A DNA stretch of 64,000 nucleotides, from contig NZ_MCGV01000001.1 in NCBI RefSeq assembly GCF_001705235.1, positions 3,724,181 through 3,788,180 of the forward strand, written 5' to 3'. The notes below the pieces were generated by a model that was given only the letters and a program-made list of their open reading frames with translations, ran no database searches and had not been told where the DNA came from. A program made the translations under genes and the position numbers. Below, one piece after another: positions 33,778-42,739 of the stretch (positions within the stretch are counted from its first letter, which is position 1; each line of letters starts with the position of its first letter). Source of the DNA: Clostridium pasteurianum. GTDB taxonomy: Bacteria; Bacillota; Clostridia; Clostridiales; Clostridiaceae.

Positions 33778-34856
33778 TTATTTTTTCTCCTTTCAAGTAA
33801 ATCTATAAATGCTTCTATTCTCGTCATGTAACCTGCATCTCCTGTCATCTCATCTATTATTAATGATAGAATAGGAAAGTCTTTTTCTTTTGATATTGAT
33901 GGAAGTATTGCTTTAGATACAATTTCAGGCATACAACCCATAGGAAATAATTGTATTGCTCCATCAAATCCAGCTTTACTTGCAGTAACGGCTTCTCCAA
34001 TACATTCACGTCCATGACCACCTATATAGTAAGGCAAATATTTTTTTGAATTAATTCTTAGGCTTAAGGAATTTAAATTTATAGCAGATAAAATTGCATC
34101 TTTGAACCACCAACTTGGATTTAAAGTTTTTTGGGTGGATATTCCTAAATCCATTAATTTGTCTTCAATATAAAAGTTTGAGAAAGGTTCTAATATTGTA
34201 TAAATTTCACCTATAATTGATATTTTTAAAGGCTGCTTATTGGGATCTATTGGAACATTTTTTATCATGCGTTTATATTTTAATAAAAGAGCTAAAATTG
34301 AATCGGCACCTGTAGTATTTAAGGCACTATTTTTACATGAGTTTAAAATCCTTTTGCATTCACCTTTTTTTAATTCAAAACCAGCTTTATATCTAGCGGT
34401 TTTTTCTATATAATCAATAAGATTTATTATTTTGTAGGCGGAATATAAAGTTTTCATTTTTTCAAAGTTACTTATAGAACTTGCATTTGAAATTTTTGAA
34501 ATCCTATTAAAAAATTCGGATTTTCCTATGGATGATGGTTTATCTAATACTATAAAATCAACATTATATCCAAGGTTATTTAAAAGATTTATTTGCATTT
34601 CACAATATTCGCCAAAGCGACAGGGACCACAGCTGCCAGTTATAATTATGGTATCAGCACCTCTTTTTATGCAGTCTATATATGCTCCAAGCATTATTTT
34701 AAATGGAAGGCATATATCTTCAGGAGAATAGAGAGAACCTAATTCAAGACACTTTTTATTGCTTTTAGGAGGCATTATATAATCTATTCCAAGGTTATCA
34801 AAGACTGCTTTAGCTGCATAACAAGTGTTACCTAATTGAGGAAATGTTATTGTCAT
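33765..34856 (-). CDS. HgdB/DUF2229-like protein of split activase operon
   Basis: About 363 residues from ATG 34856, which has AAAGGAG 11 bp upstream; a further upstream in-frame start would overlap the preceding gene by 110 bp. Typical segments are TFPQLGNTCYAA, SPEDICLPFKIMLGAY, ITGSCGPCRFGEYCEMQ, GRECIGEAVTA and FPMGCMPEIVSK, with conserved Cys that could bind a cluster. It corresponds to the C-terminal part of long fused activases. It overlaps its upstream neighbour by 29 bp and the ATPase downstream by 13 bp. The enzyme that the set serves is not encoded nearby. Confidence 0.85.
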   Translation of the reverse strand: MTITFPQLGNTCYAAKAVFDNLGIDYIMPPKSNKKCLELGSLYSPEDICLPFKIMLGAYIDCIKRGADTIIITGSCGPCRFGEYCEMQINLLNNLGYNVDFIVLDKPSSIGKSEFFNRISKISNASSISNFEKMKTLYSAYKIINLIDYIEKTARYKAGFELKKGECKRILNSCKNSALNTTGADSILALLLKYKRMIKNVPIDPNKQPLKISIIGEIYTILEPFSNFYIEDKLMDLGISTQKTLNPSWWFKDAILSAINLNSLSLRINSKKYLPYYIGGHGRECIGEAVTASKAGFDGAIQLFPMGCMPEIVSKAILPSISKEKDFPILSLIIDEMTGDAGYMTRIEAFIDLLERRKNKCII

Positions 34857-35754
34857 TAAAATCGTATCTCCTTTCAAGCATATCGGAAAAAGCTTCAAGC
34901 CTTGTATTAAAACCAGCTTCTCCAGTTTGTTCATCAATTTTAAGAACTAATATAGGGAAGTTTTTGAGTTCTTTTTTTATTAAATCTATTATCACTGAAT
35001 CTATACCACACGCGAAAGATGAAATGTATATTATACCGTCTACTAGATGATTTTTTGCAGCAAAAGTTGAAAAACCATAGGATTTTCTTGCAAAAGTCCA
35101 AAATGGTTTTTTAAATAGATTATTTATTTCATTATTTATAAAATTTTCATCTATATCTTTTTCAGTGAGTATACTTATATTAAAATTATCTAATTTATTT
35201 ACTAAATTTAAATTGGAGAATGTATCCCATATATTATATGGGTGACCAACTAAAGCTACACGAGTACTATGTAACTTATGGCTGCTTTTTTTTGAATTAA
35301 AAGTATTTTGAACCGTTTTAGCTTTTATGTATGATTTTTGAATTTTAAAGCTACTTTTAGTAAATTCATGACCACATTTTCTTATAAATTTCATAAAATT
35401 TTTTTCTGTATCCATGTAAATAGGGTAGGATATTATTTTAGGCAAATCAGGTATAGAATTCTTGATCATTTCTGGAAGACCACAGAATTTAGGACATATA
35501 GATTCACCTTTACTAATTGACATGATTCTAGGAATAAATATGTAATCACATTTATCCTTTAAATATGCCGCATGACCGTGAAATATTTTTATTGGTAAGC
35601 AGGCTTCATCAACACAGTACTTTATACCAAGATTTAAAATGTTCTTGTTTGTATCGGGAGAAGTTACTACATTGCAGCCAAGTTCGTTAAAAAAAGTGTT
35701 AAAAAAGGGATAATAATCACAATATAAAAGACCCTTTGGAAAACCTATTTTCAT
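34828..35754 (-). CDS. DUF2229-like CoA enzyme activase component
   Basis: A 308-residue protein starting MKIGFPKGLLYCDYYPFF, the DUF2229 signature, followed by CVDEACLPIKIFHGHAAYL and IFIPRIMSISKGESICPKFCGLPE, with a late SSFACGIDSVI and LKIDEQTGEAGFNTRLEAF segment. The same features appear in the fused activase at 60940. AGGAGG precedes the ATG. It is the first gene of a three-gene minus-strand operon. Biochemical role unknown. Confidence 0.85.
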   Translation of the reverse strand: MKIGFPKGLLYCDYYPFFNTFFNELGCNVVTSPDTNKNILNLGIKYCVDEACLPIKIFHGHAAYLKDKCDYIFIPRIMSISKGESICPKFCGLPEMIKNSIPDLPKIISYPIYMDTEKNFMKFIRKCGHEFTKSSFKIQKSYIKAKTVQNTFNSKKSSHKLHSTRVALVGHPYNIWDTFSNLNLVNKLDNFNISILTEKDIDENFINNEINNLFKKPFWTFARKSYGFSTFAAKNHLVDGIIYISSFACGIDSVIIDLIKKELKNFPILVLKIDEQTGEAGFNTRLEAFSDMLERRYDFNDNNISSIR

Positions 35755-35875
35755 TTAATTAAGCCTCCTCTAAAAAGATTGTAAGTATATTGGATTATTT
35801 TGCCCACAAAAGAAAAATATATTCAAAGAGAAAAATTAAAGATAAGTAACAATATTTTAGAATACCAAAAATAAT

Positions 35876-36040
35876 TAAGAATTAAGAATGAAAAATTAAG
35901 AATGAAGGATGGTTTTCCGTCGCTTCTCTCCGGAAAAACTGATAATACATAAAAGAACATTTTTATCAGTGAAAATGGAAAGGATATAAGGTTGAAAATT
36001 TTTCGTAGTGTAACGGAGAAAAAGTCACCTCGACTTACTC
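35876..36040 (-). repeat. MITE-like end plus companion sequence next to R5
   Basis: ATTAAGAATTAAGAAT-type sequence (35877-35912), then a TTTTCCGTCGCTTC block, resemble the element at 8230-8400, including GTGTAACGGAGAAAAA at 36008-36023. The far end is not clearly present, so the copy is partial or merged with R5. Confidence 0.55.
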
Positions 36041-36047
36041 TCTAAGC

Positions 36048-36121
36048 GAAGTAATAGTGATTTGGAACAATTTAAAAAAATTCTAATAAATCTTTTTAAT
36101 GTTCCAAAGCATTATTACTTC
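36048..36121 (-). repeat. R5: short oriented palindrome after the patatin gene
   Basis: A 74-bp deleted member of the family. On the minus strand it reads GAAGTAATAATGC, arm A GGAACATTAAA, a short middle, then arm B (GGAACAATTTAAA, read inward) and GCATTATTACTTC-like pairing sequence. It begins 10 bp after the stop of the patatin gene. Confidence 0.75.
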
Positions 36122-36130
36122 CATTTATTT

Positions 36131-36985
36131 TTAATTTAGGAAGTTAATTAAGTTTTCATAGTTTTTTTCAGCATCTTTATACCCTTGTAAATATAATGAA
36201 TTTAATCTTTTTTGATTTTTTTCAACACGTCTTACATTGGGCGGAAGTTGGGGTCTTATAACAAATGCGCTGCCTTCATTTTCAAGCTTTTTTATATATG
36301 CTAAAGTTTCATTGTACAATTTATGTCTATTTAAAAGAGATTTACATAATCCTTTGAAATTAGAATATTTTTTAGAAAGAAGCCACTTATGATTGAAGGG
36401 TGCCTTTACGTAATTTGGATCTCTTGTGAGTATAATAACATTTTTTTTATTTCCGTCACTTATTGATTTTTTTATTGGTATTGGATCAGATATACCGCCG
36501 TCCATTAATATTTTATTATTTATTTTTACGGGTTTGGATATAAAAGGTAGACTGCTAGAAGCTCTTATAATATTTAAAATATCATCATTTGATGTTTTAT
36601 CAAAATAAACTTCATTTCCGGTTAAGCAATCGGTTGTTCCTATAATAAGTTTTTGAGGTGAGGATGAAAAAGTTTCAAAATCGAAAGGAACAAGTTTATT
36701 TGGTACTTCATCGAATATAAAATCCATGTTAAATATAGACCTATGCTTAATAAAATTTTTTATACTTATATATCTTGGATCTGGGGCTAAATCCACGGTT
36801 ACGGCCTTAGTTCTACCTCTTTGTTTTGACACGTATGAAGCAGCGTTACATGCGCCCATGGATACACCTGAGACATAAGGAAAGTATAAATTTTTATCCA
36901 TAAAAAAATCGAGTATTCCAGCTGTATATACGCCTCTCATACCACCGCCTTCTAATATGAGTCCAATATTATTCAATTTAAACAC
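36131..36985 (-). CDS. Patatin-like phospholipase
   Basis: A 284-residue cytoplasmic patatin-family hydrolase. It has the oxyanion-hole motif GLILEGGGMRGVYTAG, nucleophile Ser in GVSMGACN, and catalytic Asp in LMDGGISDPIP. It belongs to the bacterial YjjU/RssA-like group that cleaves acyl esters of lipids. Substrate not known. It is followed on its own strand by repeat R5. Confidence 0.92.
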   Translation of the reverse strand: MFKLNNIGLILEGGGMRGVYTAGILDFFMDKNLYFPYVSGVSMGACNAASYVSKQRGRTKAVTVDLAPDPRYISIKNFIKHRSIFNMDFIFDEVPNKLVPFDFETFSSSPQKLIIGTTDCLTGNEVYFDKTSNDDILNIIRASSSLPFISKPVKINNKILMDGGISDPIPIKKSISDGNKKNVIILTRDPNYVKAPFNHKWLLSKKYSNFKGLCKSLLNRHKLYNETLAYIKKLENEGSAFVIRPQLPPNVRRVEKNQKRLNSLYLQGYKDAEKNYENLINFLN

Positions 36986-37175
36986 CTGCCTTTAAATAAA
37001 TTTTATAATAACTTAATTGCTGTTGTAAAGGAAAAGTTTGGAGGCTTGGTGCATTTTTTAACTTACACATTAAATGAAGCTAATGTTTTAAATTAGCGTA
37101 AAAGCAAACATTTATTTGAAATATGGCTTGAATGATATATAATCTTAATATAAGTGGTTCAGGGGAGGAATTATT

Positions 37176-37970
37176 ATGGAAAATAGGAAGGCTGTATTTT
37201 TTGATATAGATGGTACATTAATAATGCATACGGATAAGGGAATGATATTGCCAGAAAGTACAAAGAAAGCCATAAAACAGCTTAGGAAAAATGGACACCT
37301 TACGTTTATTTGCAGTGGGAGACCTATAAGATTTGTTACTCAAGAGTTCCAAGGTATGTTTGATGGTTATGTTTGCTGCAATGGTACTTATCTTGTGTAT
37401 GAAAATAAATGTATATATAATAAACTTATTGATGAAAATACGATTAAATTTTTAATTAAGGAGTTTAACAGATTAGGGATAAGTGCAAGCTTTAGTGGAG
37501 CTTATAACGGCTATTCTTATAATATGGATAAAAGTAAAATTTATGATATGAATAGATTTTATAAAAGAGGAGAGCCATACATGATAGAAAAGTGGCAAGT
37601 ACAAGATGTAAAGGCTAATATGCTTGATGTTTTTTTAAAGAATAAAAATCATTTAGAAGAGTGCGCTGAATATTTTAAAGATAAACTTGTTTTTAACACT
37701 CATGAACCTTATTTATCGGCAGATGTTTCTTTTATAGATTGGGATAAGGCATGTGGAATAAAATATATTATAAAGTATATAGGAATTAATATTGATGATA
37801 CTGTTGCTTTTGGAGATGGCAAAAATGATATTACTATGATTAAGACTGCAAAAAATGGTATTGCTATGGGAAATGCAGTGCCTGAGCTTAAGAAAGAGGC
37901 AAATATGGTAACAGATAGTGTTCTTCAAGATGGTATTTATAATGCGTTAAATAAACTTAAACTTATATAG
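37176..37970 (+). CDS. HAD superfamily Cof-type phosphatase
   Basis: A 264-residue HAD phosphatase of the IIB (Cof) group. Motif I FFDIDGTLI (residues about 8-16), motif II Ser/Thr in ICSGRP, Lys in the late FIDWDKACG segment, motif IV FGDGKNDITMI, and a cap domain between motifs II and III. It probably dephosphorylates sugar phosphates or nucleotides. GGGGAGG precedes the ATG. Confidence 0.9.
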   Translation: MENRKAVFFDIDGTLIMHTDKGMILPESTKKAIKQLRKNGHLTFICSGRPIRFVTQEFQGMFDGYVCCNGTYLVYENKCIYNKLIDENTIKFLIKEFNRLGISASFSGAYNGYSYNMDKSKIYDMNRFYKRGEPYMIEKWQVQDVKANMLDVFLKNKNHLEECAEYFKDKLVFNTHEPYLSADVSFIDWDKACGIKYIIKYIGINIDDTVAFGDGKNDITMIKTAKNGIAMGNAVPELKKEANMVTDSVLQDGIYNALNKLKLI

Positions 37971-38013
37971 AATTTTTACTAGAAGACTATAATTGATTGC
38001 GAGGTAAAATTAG

Positions 38014-39108
38014 TTGATAAAAAATAAGATAAAAATTTTAGGCGGTATTTGTAGTATTGTTTTAATTTTAGTTATATTATTAGGGATATTTCCGGGATCT
38101 AAAGCTTATATAGCATATTACTCTAACATAATGCATAAAAAGACGTTAAATAAAAGTTTCAATAATAAAATAAAATCGGGTGATTTATCTGTTGATTACA
38201 CTATAGATCAAACGCTTAAGGATGTAGATGGTATGAAGCTTAATACTGTGAATGTTCCTATTGAAGTTGATATATCTGATTTAAATGCAAAGTCTATATC
38301 TGTAAATAAACAAAGCGAAGAAAAGGCGAAAAAGCTTATTGATGAGTTAAATAAAAGAAATATAAATGTTATATTAGAACCATATCCATGGATAAATAAA
38401 GGACAGGATTATGAAACTTCAATGAAGCCTACAGATGTAAATAAATTTTTTAGTACATGGAAAAATGATGTTATTGGTAAAATTATAGATGAGGTTGCTG
38501 TACCTAAAAGAGTCGATGCTTTGTGTATTGCTTCAAATTTTGTTAATCTCGAAAATTACAGTGATAAGTGGTGTAATATAATAGATTTTGCAAGGAGCAA
38601 ATACAAAGGACTTATTACATATAAAACAAATTGGTGGTATACAGCTTCCTGGGATAATGAGTCAAAGGAAAAATTCAAAAAGAAACTTGATAACAAGATT
38701 TTTTCTAAGGTGGATTATATTTCTGTAGCAGCATATTTTGAGATTACAGGTAATGCTGTTAACAGTGTAGATTATATAAAAAACAGTCTTTATTCTACAA
38801 CAATAAATAGTAGGGGACAGAGGATTGTAGATGAATTGAATGAGCTGCATAAAAAATGGAATAAGCCAATTTTCTTTGGAGAGCTTGGTTTTCCAAGAAG
38901 AAATTATGCATCACAATATCCATGGAATCCGCAACCGTCTAATGTAGAGAATGGACAGGAACAGGCAAGATGTTTTGAAGCTTACAAGCTTGTTTTTACT
39001 CAAAAATGGTTCATGGGATTTTCTGTCTTTGCAATTGGCAATAAAGTAGGTGAAAAGAATTATTATCCGTCAAATGAAAGTAAAAAGGTCATAAGAGGAT
39101 GGTTTTAA
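38014..39108 (+). CDS. Membrane-anchored glycoside-hydrolase-like (GH113-like TIM barrel) protein
   Basis: A 364-residue protein with a single N-terminal membrane segment (residues 8-28) and an extracellular domain with TIM-barrel pattern: MKLNTVNVPIEV, NVILEPYPWI, DALCIASNFVNLENY, LITYKTNWWY, VDYISVAAYFEI, and FFGELGFPRR, whose Glu is a candidate catalytic residue. It is like GH113/GH5-type proteins but the assignment is not certain. TTG start behind GAGGT. It lies 43 bp after the HAD gene and may be co-transcribed. Repeat R6 follows its stop. Confidence 0.65.
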   Translation: MIKNKIKILGGICSIVLILVILLGIFPGSKAYIAYYSNIMHKKTLNKSFNNKIKSGDLSVDYTIDQTLKDVDGMKLNTVNVPIEVDISDLNAKSISVNKQSEEKAKKLIDELNKRNINVILEPYPWINKGQDYETSMKPTDVNKFFSTWKNDVIGKIIDEVAVPKRVDALCIASNFVNLENYSDKWCNIIDFARSKYKGLITYKTNWWYTASWDNESKEKFKKKLDNKIFSKVDYISVAAYFEITGNAVNSVDYIKNSLYSTTINSRGQRIVDELNELHKKWNKPIFFGELGFPRRNYASQYPWNPQPSNVENGQEQARCFEAYKLVFTQKWFMGFSVFAIGNKVGEKNYYPSNESKKVIRGWF

Positions 39109-39116
39109 AATAGTAT

Positions 39117-39304
39117 GAAGTAACAGTATTTTGAAACATTAAATAAAACGCATAAGACTAAGCCCAAAATAATGAAAAGACTAAGAAATTTTAATAACTC
39201 GCTGAAAAGAAGCTCAGACAAATTAAAATTACTAAGTCTTTTCATTATTTGGAGCAAAGTCTTATTGAGTTATATTTAAATCGTTCTTAAAATATTGTTA
39301 CTTC
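39117..39304 (+). repeat. R6: oriented 3'-UTR palindrome (A to B on + strand)
   Basis: A 188-bp imperfect palindrome with ends GAAGTAACAGTATTTTG and its near complement. Arm A GAAACATTAAATAAAACG, centre AACTCGCTGAAAAGAAGCTC, arm B GAACGATTTAAATATAAC (read inward). It begins 8 bp after the stop of the glycosidase-like gene. Confidence 0.85.
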
Positions 39305-39309
39305 ACGTA

Positions 39310-39583
39310 GAAGGTAAAGGCAAAGAATTTAGATTTTCTAAGGGGAAAGTGTGCCCAATTTGTGGCTCTGAAACTATATCAAGAAATGGTAAGTATAATG
39401 GTAAACAAAGATATATCTGCAACCTATAAAAGTAAGAAAACATTAGATAAGAGGCCTAAATATGCTAAGTACATGGTTAATGGATATTCTATTAGGAAGA
39501 GTGCTAAAGTTGTAGAAATTAATGTAGCACATTCGTATATCAAAATAAAAGACTTAAAAAATAGCGAGCCAATGTATGTATGA
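39310..39583 (+). pseudogene. Remnant of IS transposase (zinc-ribbon, IS1595-like)
   Basis: In one frame the segment reads CPICGSETISRNGKYNGKQR then YIC and a stop, which is the zinc-ribbon start of IS1/IS1595-type transposases. After a frame change near 39425 it continues YMVNGYSIRKSAKVVEI, the helix-turn-helix region of the same proteins. The catalytic DDE part is missing. The 73-residue open frame at 39362-39583 is the second half read with an out-of-frame start and is not a gene. Confidence 0.75.
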
Positions 39584-39716
39584 CATATGCGATATATTGT
39601 AAGTTATGTTACAATAAGTGTCATTAAAAACTATAATTTAATGGAAAATAGTAAAATATTGTTTACTAATTATGTTTTAAAATTAGATTGAATTTTATAA
39701 ATATGGAGGTTTATAG

Positions 39717-40247
39717 ATGTTAAGCAATAGAAAATTAGTTCTATATATTGCAACAAGTTTAGATGGTTACATAGCGACAGAAGATGATTCCTTGGAATGG
39801 TTGTTTAAAACTGAAGGTGAAGGAGATAATGGATATTCTGAATTCTACAATACAGTTGATACTATTCTAATTGGTAGAAGAACTTATGACTGGATTATTG
39901 AAAAAGAAAAAGGTAAATTTCCTTATAAGAATAAAAAGTGTTATGTATTTTCTAAATCAGAAAAAGGTAAGAATGAAAATGTAGAATTTATTAATCAAGA
40001 TGTAGTGGAATTTACAAATAAAATCAAAAGACTGGATGGAGGAAACATATGGCTTGTTGGCGGTGGTGTTCTTCTAAATTCTTTTATTAAAGAAAGGTTA
40101 GTTGACGAATTTATTATTACTATATCACCTACATTAATAGGTCATGGAATACCTTTATTTAAAAAAAATGATTTTGAGTTAGAACTAAAGTTAAAGGGGA
40201 TAAGGAGGTTCAATCAATTTGTTGAACTCCATTACAAGATGAAATAA
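39717..40247 (+). CDS. RibD C-terminal/dihydrofolate-reductase-like protein
   Basis: A 176-residue protein with RibD_C features: LVLYIATSLDGYIA at the N-terminus, TILIGRRTYDW (NADPH-binding), and IWLVGGGVLLNSFI near residue 105. It probably reduces a pterin- or pyrimidine-like substrate with NADPH; many members are annotated as dihydrofolate reductase family. ATGGAGG precedes the ATG. It converges on the folate-transporter gene, with the R7 array between them. Confidence 0.88.
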   Translation: MLSNRKLVLYIATSLDGYIATEDDSLEWLFKTEGEGDNGYSEFYNTVDTILIGRRTYDWIIEKEKGKFPYKNKKCYVFSKSEKGKNENVEFINQDVVEFTNKIKRLDGGNIWLVGGGVLLNSFIKERLVDEFIITISPTLIGHGIPLFKKNDFELELKLKGIRRFNQFVELHYKMK

Positions 40248-40249
40248 AA

Positions 40250-40926
40250 CAAGTTTAAGCCTAAAATTCCGTAGGCACGGAGGAATTTTTTCCTTGTTTT
40301 ACCCCTGAAGTGAATTAACATTGTTTAAGGAACAATTAAAAAGAATTCTAATAAATCTTGGTAAAAAAATCATAAAATGCTTAGAGTTTTGAATGATATC
40401 ATACATAAGGTTTGAACCACAGGTTAAAGACGACTAGTACATTAATTGATTAAAAGATAAATGAGTCTAAGCCTAAAATTCCGTAGGTACGAAGGAATTT
40501 TTTCCTTGTTTTACTTTCAAGTGAATTAATATTACTGAAGGGACAATTAAAAAAAGTTCTAATAAATCTTGGTAAAAGAATCATAAAATACTTAGAGTTT
40601 TGAATGGTATTATACATAAGGTTTGAGCCACAGCACAGATTAATGACGATTAGTACATTAATTTATTTAAACGAGAAATGAGTCTAAGCCTAAAATCCCG
40701 TAGGTACGGAGGAATTTTTTCCTTGTTTTACTTTCAAGTGAATTAACATTACCGAAGGGACAATTAAAAAAAGTTCTAATAAATCTTGGTAAAAAAATCA
40801 TAAAATACTTAGAGTTTTGAATTTGTTTGAACGTTAGTGAGTTATTCAAAACTCTTAGTATTTTATGATTTTTTTATCTTAGATTTATAGAACTTTTTTT
40901 ATGTCCCTTCGGTAATGTTAATTCAC
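40250..40926 (-). repeat. R7: palindrome plus tandem array of three companion/B-arm units
   Basis: The rightmost unit has a full palindrome (40738-40926) with perfect 24-bp ends (GTGAATTAACATTACCGAAG...). Its right end contains the stop codon of the folate-transporter gene. Read on the minus strand it is followed by the companion module (about 40684-40730), then by two more units that keep the B arm and companion but replace arm A with another sequence. The module start repeats at 40688, 40471 and 40259, periods 217 and 212 bp. The array fills the whole gap between two convergent genes. Confidence 0.85.
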
Positions 40927-41703
40927 CCCCAAAGCTTTTTTGTCTGCAAAATTATATAAATACATAAGCATTGATAACAAATATGCATTTAACATGGTCA
41001 TAAGAATTGTTTGTACAATTCTAGGAAGCCATAAAATCATGAAGCCACTTGCAGCTAAAGCTGGGGTAAAAACTAGCATGAAAATTGTATTTAAAGTTGA
41101 AACTATTATTCCTGAAATTCCAATTGACATTATGAGTTTAAAAAAATTATTGCATAAGTAATAATTTTTTTTCGATTTCTTTTCAATAATTTCATTTAAC
41201 ATGAAGACGGTCATGCCAAGTAATGCTATTAAGATAAAGCCAATACCTGTATACTGAGATTTTTTACCGAGACTAGTAAGTACTCTTGCAATAGGTAGGT
41301 TGTACAAAAATTTTATAAGTATATAATTGACCATTCCGGAAATGAAAATTATTGAGAAAAATAAGACGTATATTTTTTTCAATATGCTTATAGATTTTAA
41401 TTTTATATTTTTCCAAAATAGAGCAGGAAGAAAACCGGCAATTATATTTGTAAGTGTAAAAATAGGCATATAAGCTCCTGTCGGTTTCATTAGAAAACCG
41501 AGTATGTCACTGGCACCACCTGCAATAGCACCATAAAATGGTCCAAATAACAATCCTGGTAGAATGTAAAAAATAGCACTGAAGTTTATTTTCATAATCA
41601 CAATTCCACCACCAGTTAGTGAAATACCAATAGTTTTTAATATAATTGAAAGTGCTATACATAAAGCTGTAGTTATAAGGAATTTTGTACTTCTTTTATT
41701 CAT
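40918..41703 (-). CDS. folT: ECF transporter S component, folate type (FolT-like)
   Basis: A 261-residue membrane protein with about six segments. FGPFYGAIAGGASDILGFLM followed by GAYMPIFTLTNIIAGFLPA is the folate S-component pattern. It captures folate for the shared ECF ATPase module, which must be encoded elsewhere. It is longer than most S components because of a polar stretch near residues 150-190. It is under a THF riboswitch with a strong promoter. AGGAG precedes the ATG. The stop codon lies in repeat R7. Confidence 0.9.
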   Translation of the reverse strand: MNKRSTKFLITTALCIALSIILKTIGISLTGGGIVIMKINFSAIFYILPGLLFGPFYGAIAGGASDILGFLMKPTGAYMPIFTLTNIIAGFLPALFWKNIKLKSISILKKIYVLFFSIIFISGMVNYILIKFLYNLPIARVLTSLGKKSQYTGIGFILIALLGMTVFMLNEIIEKKSKKNYYLCNNFFKLIMSIGISGIIVSTLNTIFMLVFTPALAASGFMILWLPRIVQTILMTMLNAYLLSMLMYLYNFADKKALGVN

Positions 41704-41748
41704 TATTTTATTACTCCTATCTTAGTTATTACGCAGCTTAACTAAAAA

Positions 41749-41815
41749 ATAAAAAGCCTCCTTTCCTCCTTAATGCTTGCCACATTAAAGAGAAAAAAAG
41801 GCAAATGTTCCAAAA
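41749..41815 (-). terminator. Expression platform of the THF riboswitch
   Basis: On the minus strand ACATTAAAGGGA and TCTCTTTAATGT can pair, or GCCTTTTTTTCTC can pair with GGAGGAAAGGAGGC followed by TTTTTATTTTTT as a terminator. The two hairpins overlap, as in an attenuator. The exact switching structure is inferred. Confidence 0.6.
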
Positions 41816-41825
41816 TCCCTTTAAT

Positions 41826-41924
41826 GTAACAGCGGAAGCAACATTGCACCGCAAGACTAAGTCTTTTCGTTTAGAGACAACTTCCCATCCTCTAACACTT
41901 TACGCACAATATCTACTCTGCTAC
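41826..41924 (-). ncRNA. THF (tetrahydrofolate) riboswitch
   Basis: The closing helix pairs GUAGCAG (41924-41918) with CUGUUAC (41832-41826). Conserved internal pieces are GAGUAGA, GCGUAAAGUGU, GGAUGGGAAGUUGUCUC, ACGAA and GCGGUGCAAUGUUGCUUCCGCU. It stands upstream of a folate S component, the standard target. Confidence 0.92.
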
Positions 41925-41934
41925 GTTTAACTCG

Positions 41935-41963
41935 ATTATAAGAAATATATAATTAATTGTCAA
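41935..41963 (-). promoter_or_regulatory. Consensus sigma-A promoter of folT
   Basis: Minus strand TTGACA (41963-41958) and TATAAT (41940-41935) with exactly 17 bp between them, ending just before the THF riboswitch. Confidence 0.88.
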
Positions 41964-41980
41964 TACATGTATTTGAATTT

Positions 41981-42694
41981 TTATTCAACCAAATTAACAC
42001 CTAGCTTTTTATAAAAGTTTTTATCGATAGTGTCTGATACATATATATTGTTATCTTTTTGAAATTTATGTATACAGTATTTCATTCCATCTCCATAAAT
42101 TCCATCTGGTTTTCCTTTATAATATCCTCTTTCTGCTAAAAGTTTTTGTATTTCATAAACATCAGCACCCCGCATACCTGGTTTTATAGTTCTGAGATAT
42201 GAACCAAAATTTCCATAAGGACCTCCTTGTACAATTACTTTAGTACCAACAGGAGTTATTCTATAAAGTTCTCTTACATCTTTGTTTCTCATTCGTATGC
42301 AGCCATGTGAAGCATTCCATCCAATTGAGTTTGGATAAATTGTACCATGTATTCCATATCTACCCCATGGAACATTGAAGCCCATCCATCTTCCTCCAAA
42401 TCCTTCTCCCCATGTATCCTTACCAACAATAGTCCATGTACCTATTGGTGAAGGCGTAGATGGTTTTCCGCCAGAAATGTCATAAGTTTTTAATAATTTA
42501 TCGTGCTGAAAGACACAGAGTTTGCTAGTTTGTACATCTACTACTATGAGTATTTTTTCTTTTGGTATATATCCGGAGATTGTAGAGCTTACGGTACTCA
42601 TCTTATAAAATGTTATTACAAGTATAATTTCAATAATTAAAACAGATATTAATATTATTAGGATTTTTTGAAACTTTGAAAGTTTTAATTTCAA
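41981..42694 (-). CDS. L,D-transpeptidase (YkuD) with peptidoglycan-binding domain
   Basis: About 237 residues from TTG 42694, chosen because GAGGGGGAAG lies 8 bp upstream; an ATG at 42739 would include that site. One N-terminal membrane segment, then a YkuD domain (ILIVVDVQTSKLCVF, SPIGTWTI, GIHGTIYPNSIGW) with the catalytic HGCIRM motif, and a C-terminal PG_binding_1 domain (GMRGADVYEIQKLLAERGYYKG). It forms 3-3 cross-links or attaches material to peptidoglycan at the cell surface. Confidence 0.93.
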   Translation of the reverse strand: MKLKLSKFQKILIILISVLIIEIILVITFYKMSTVSSTISGYIPKEKILIVVDVQTSKLCVFQHDKLLKTYDISGGKPSTPSPIGTWTIVGKDTWGEGFGGRWMGFNVPWGRYGIHGTIYPNSIGWNASHGCIRMRNKDVRELYRITPVGTKVIVQGGPYGNFGSYLRTIKPGMRGADVYEIQKLLAERGYYKGKPDGIYGDGMKYCIHKFQKDNNIYVSDTIDKNFYKKLGVNLVE

Positions 42695-42739
42695 TTTTTT
42701 GTCTTCCCCCTCAAATAAATTTTTTAAGTATATGTACAC

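Noticed and set aside
35876-36121. A single large insertion element spanning the gap
   Set aside because: It has only one ATTAAGAAT-type end; the right part is a separate, short R5 palindrome adjoining the patatin gene.
39362-39583. 73-residue open frame as a gene
   Set aside because: It begins out of frame within an IS-type zinc-ribbon sequence and continues into the helix-turn-helix part; it is a decayed transposase fragment.
40667-40849. 60-residue open frame on the - strand
   Set aside because: Made of the companion module and palindrome of R7.
40250-40926. Regularly spaced repeats suggesting a CRISPR array
   Set aside because: Units are over 200 bp with palindromic arms, spacers are not unique 30-40 bp segments, and there are no cas genes. 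It is a tandem repeat of the palindrome family.
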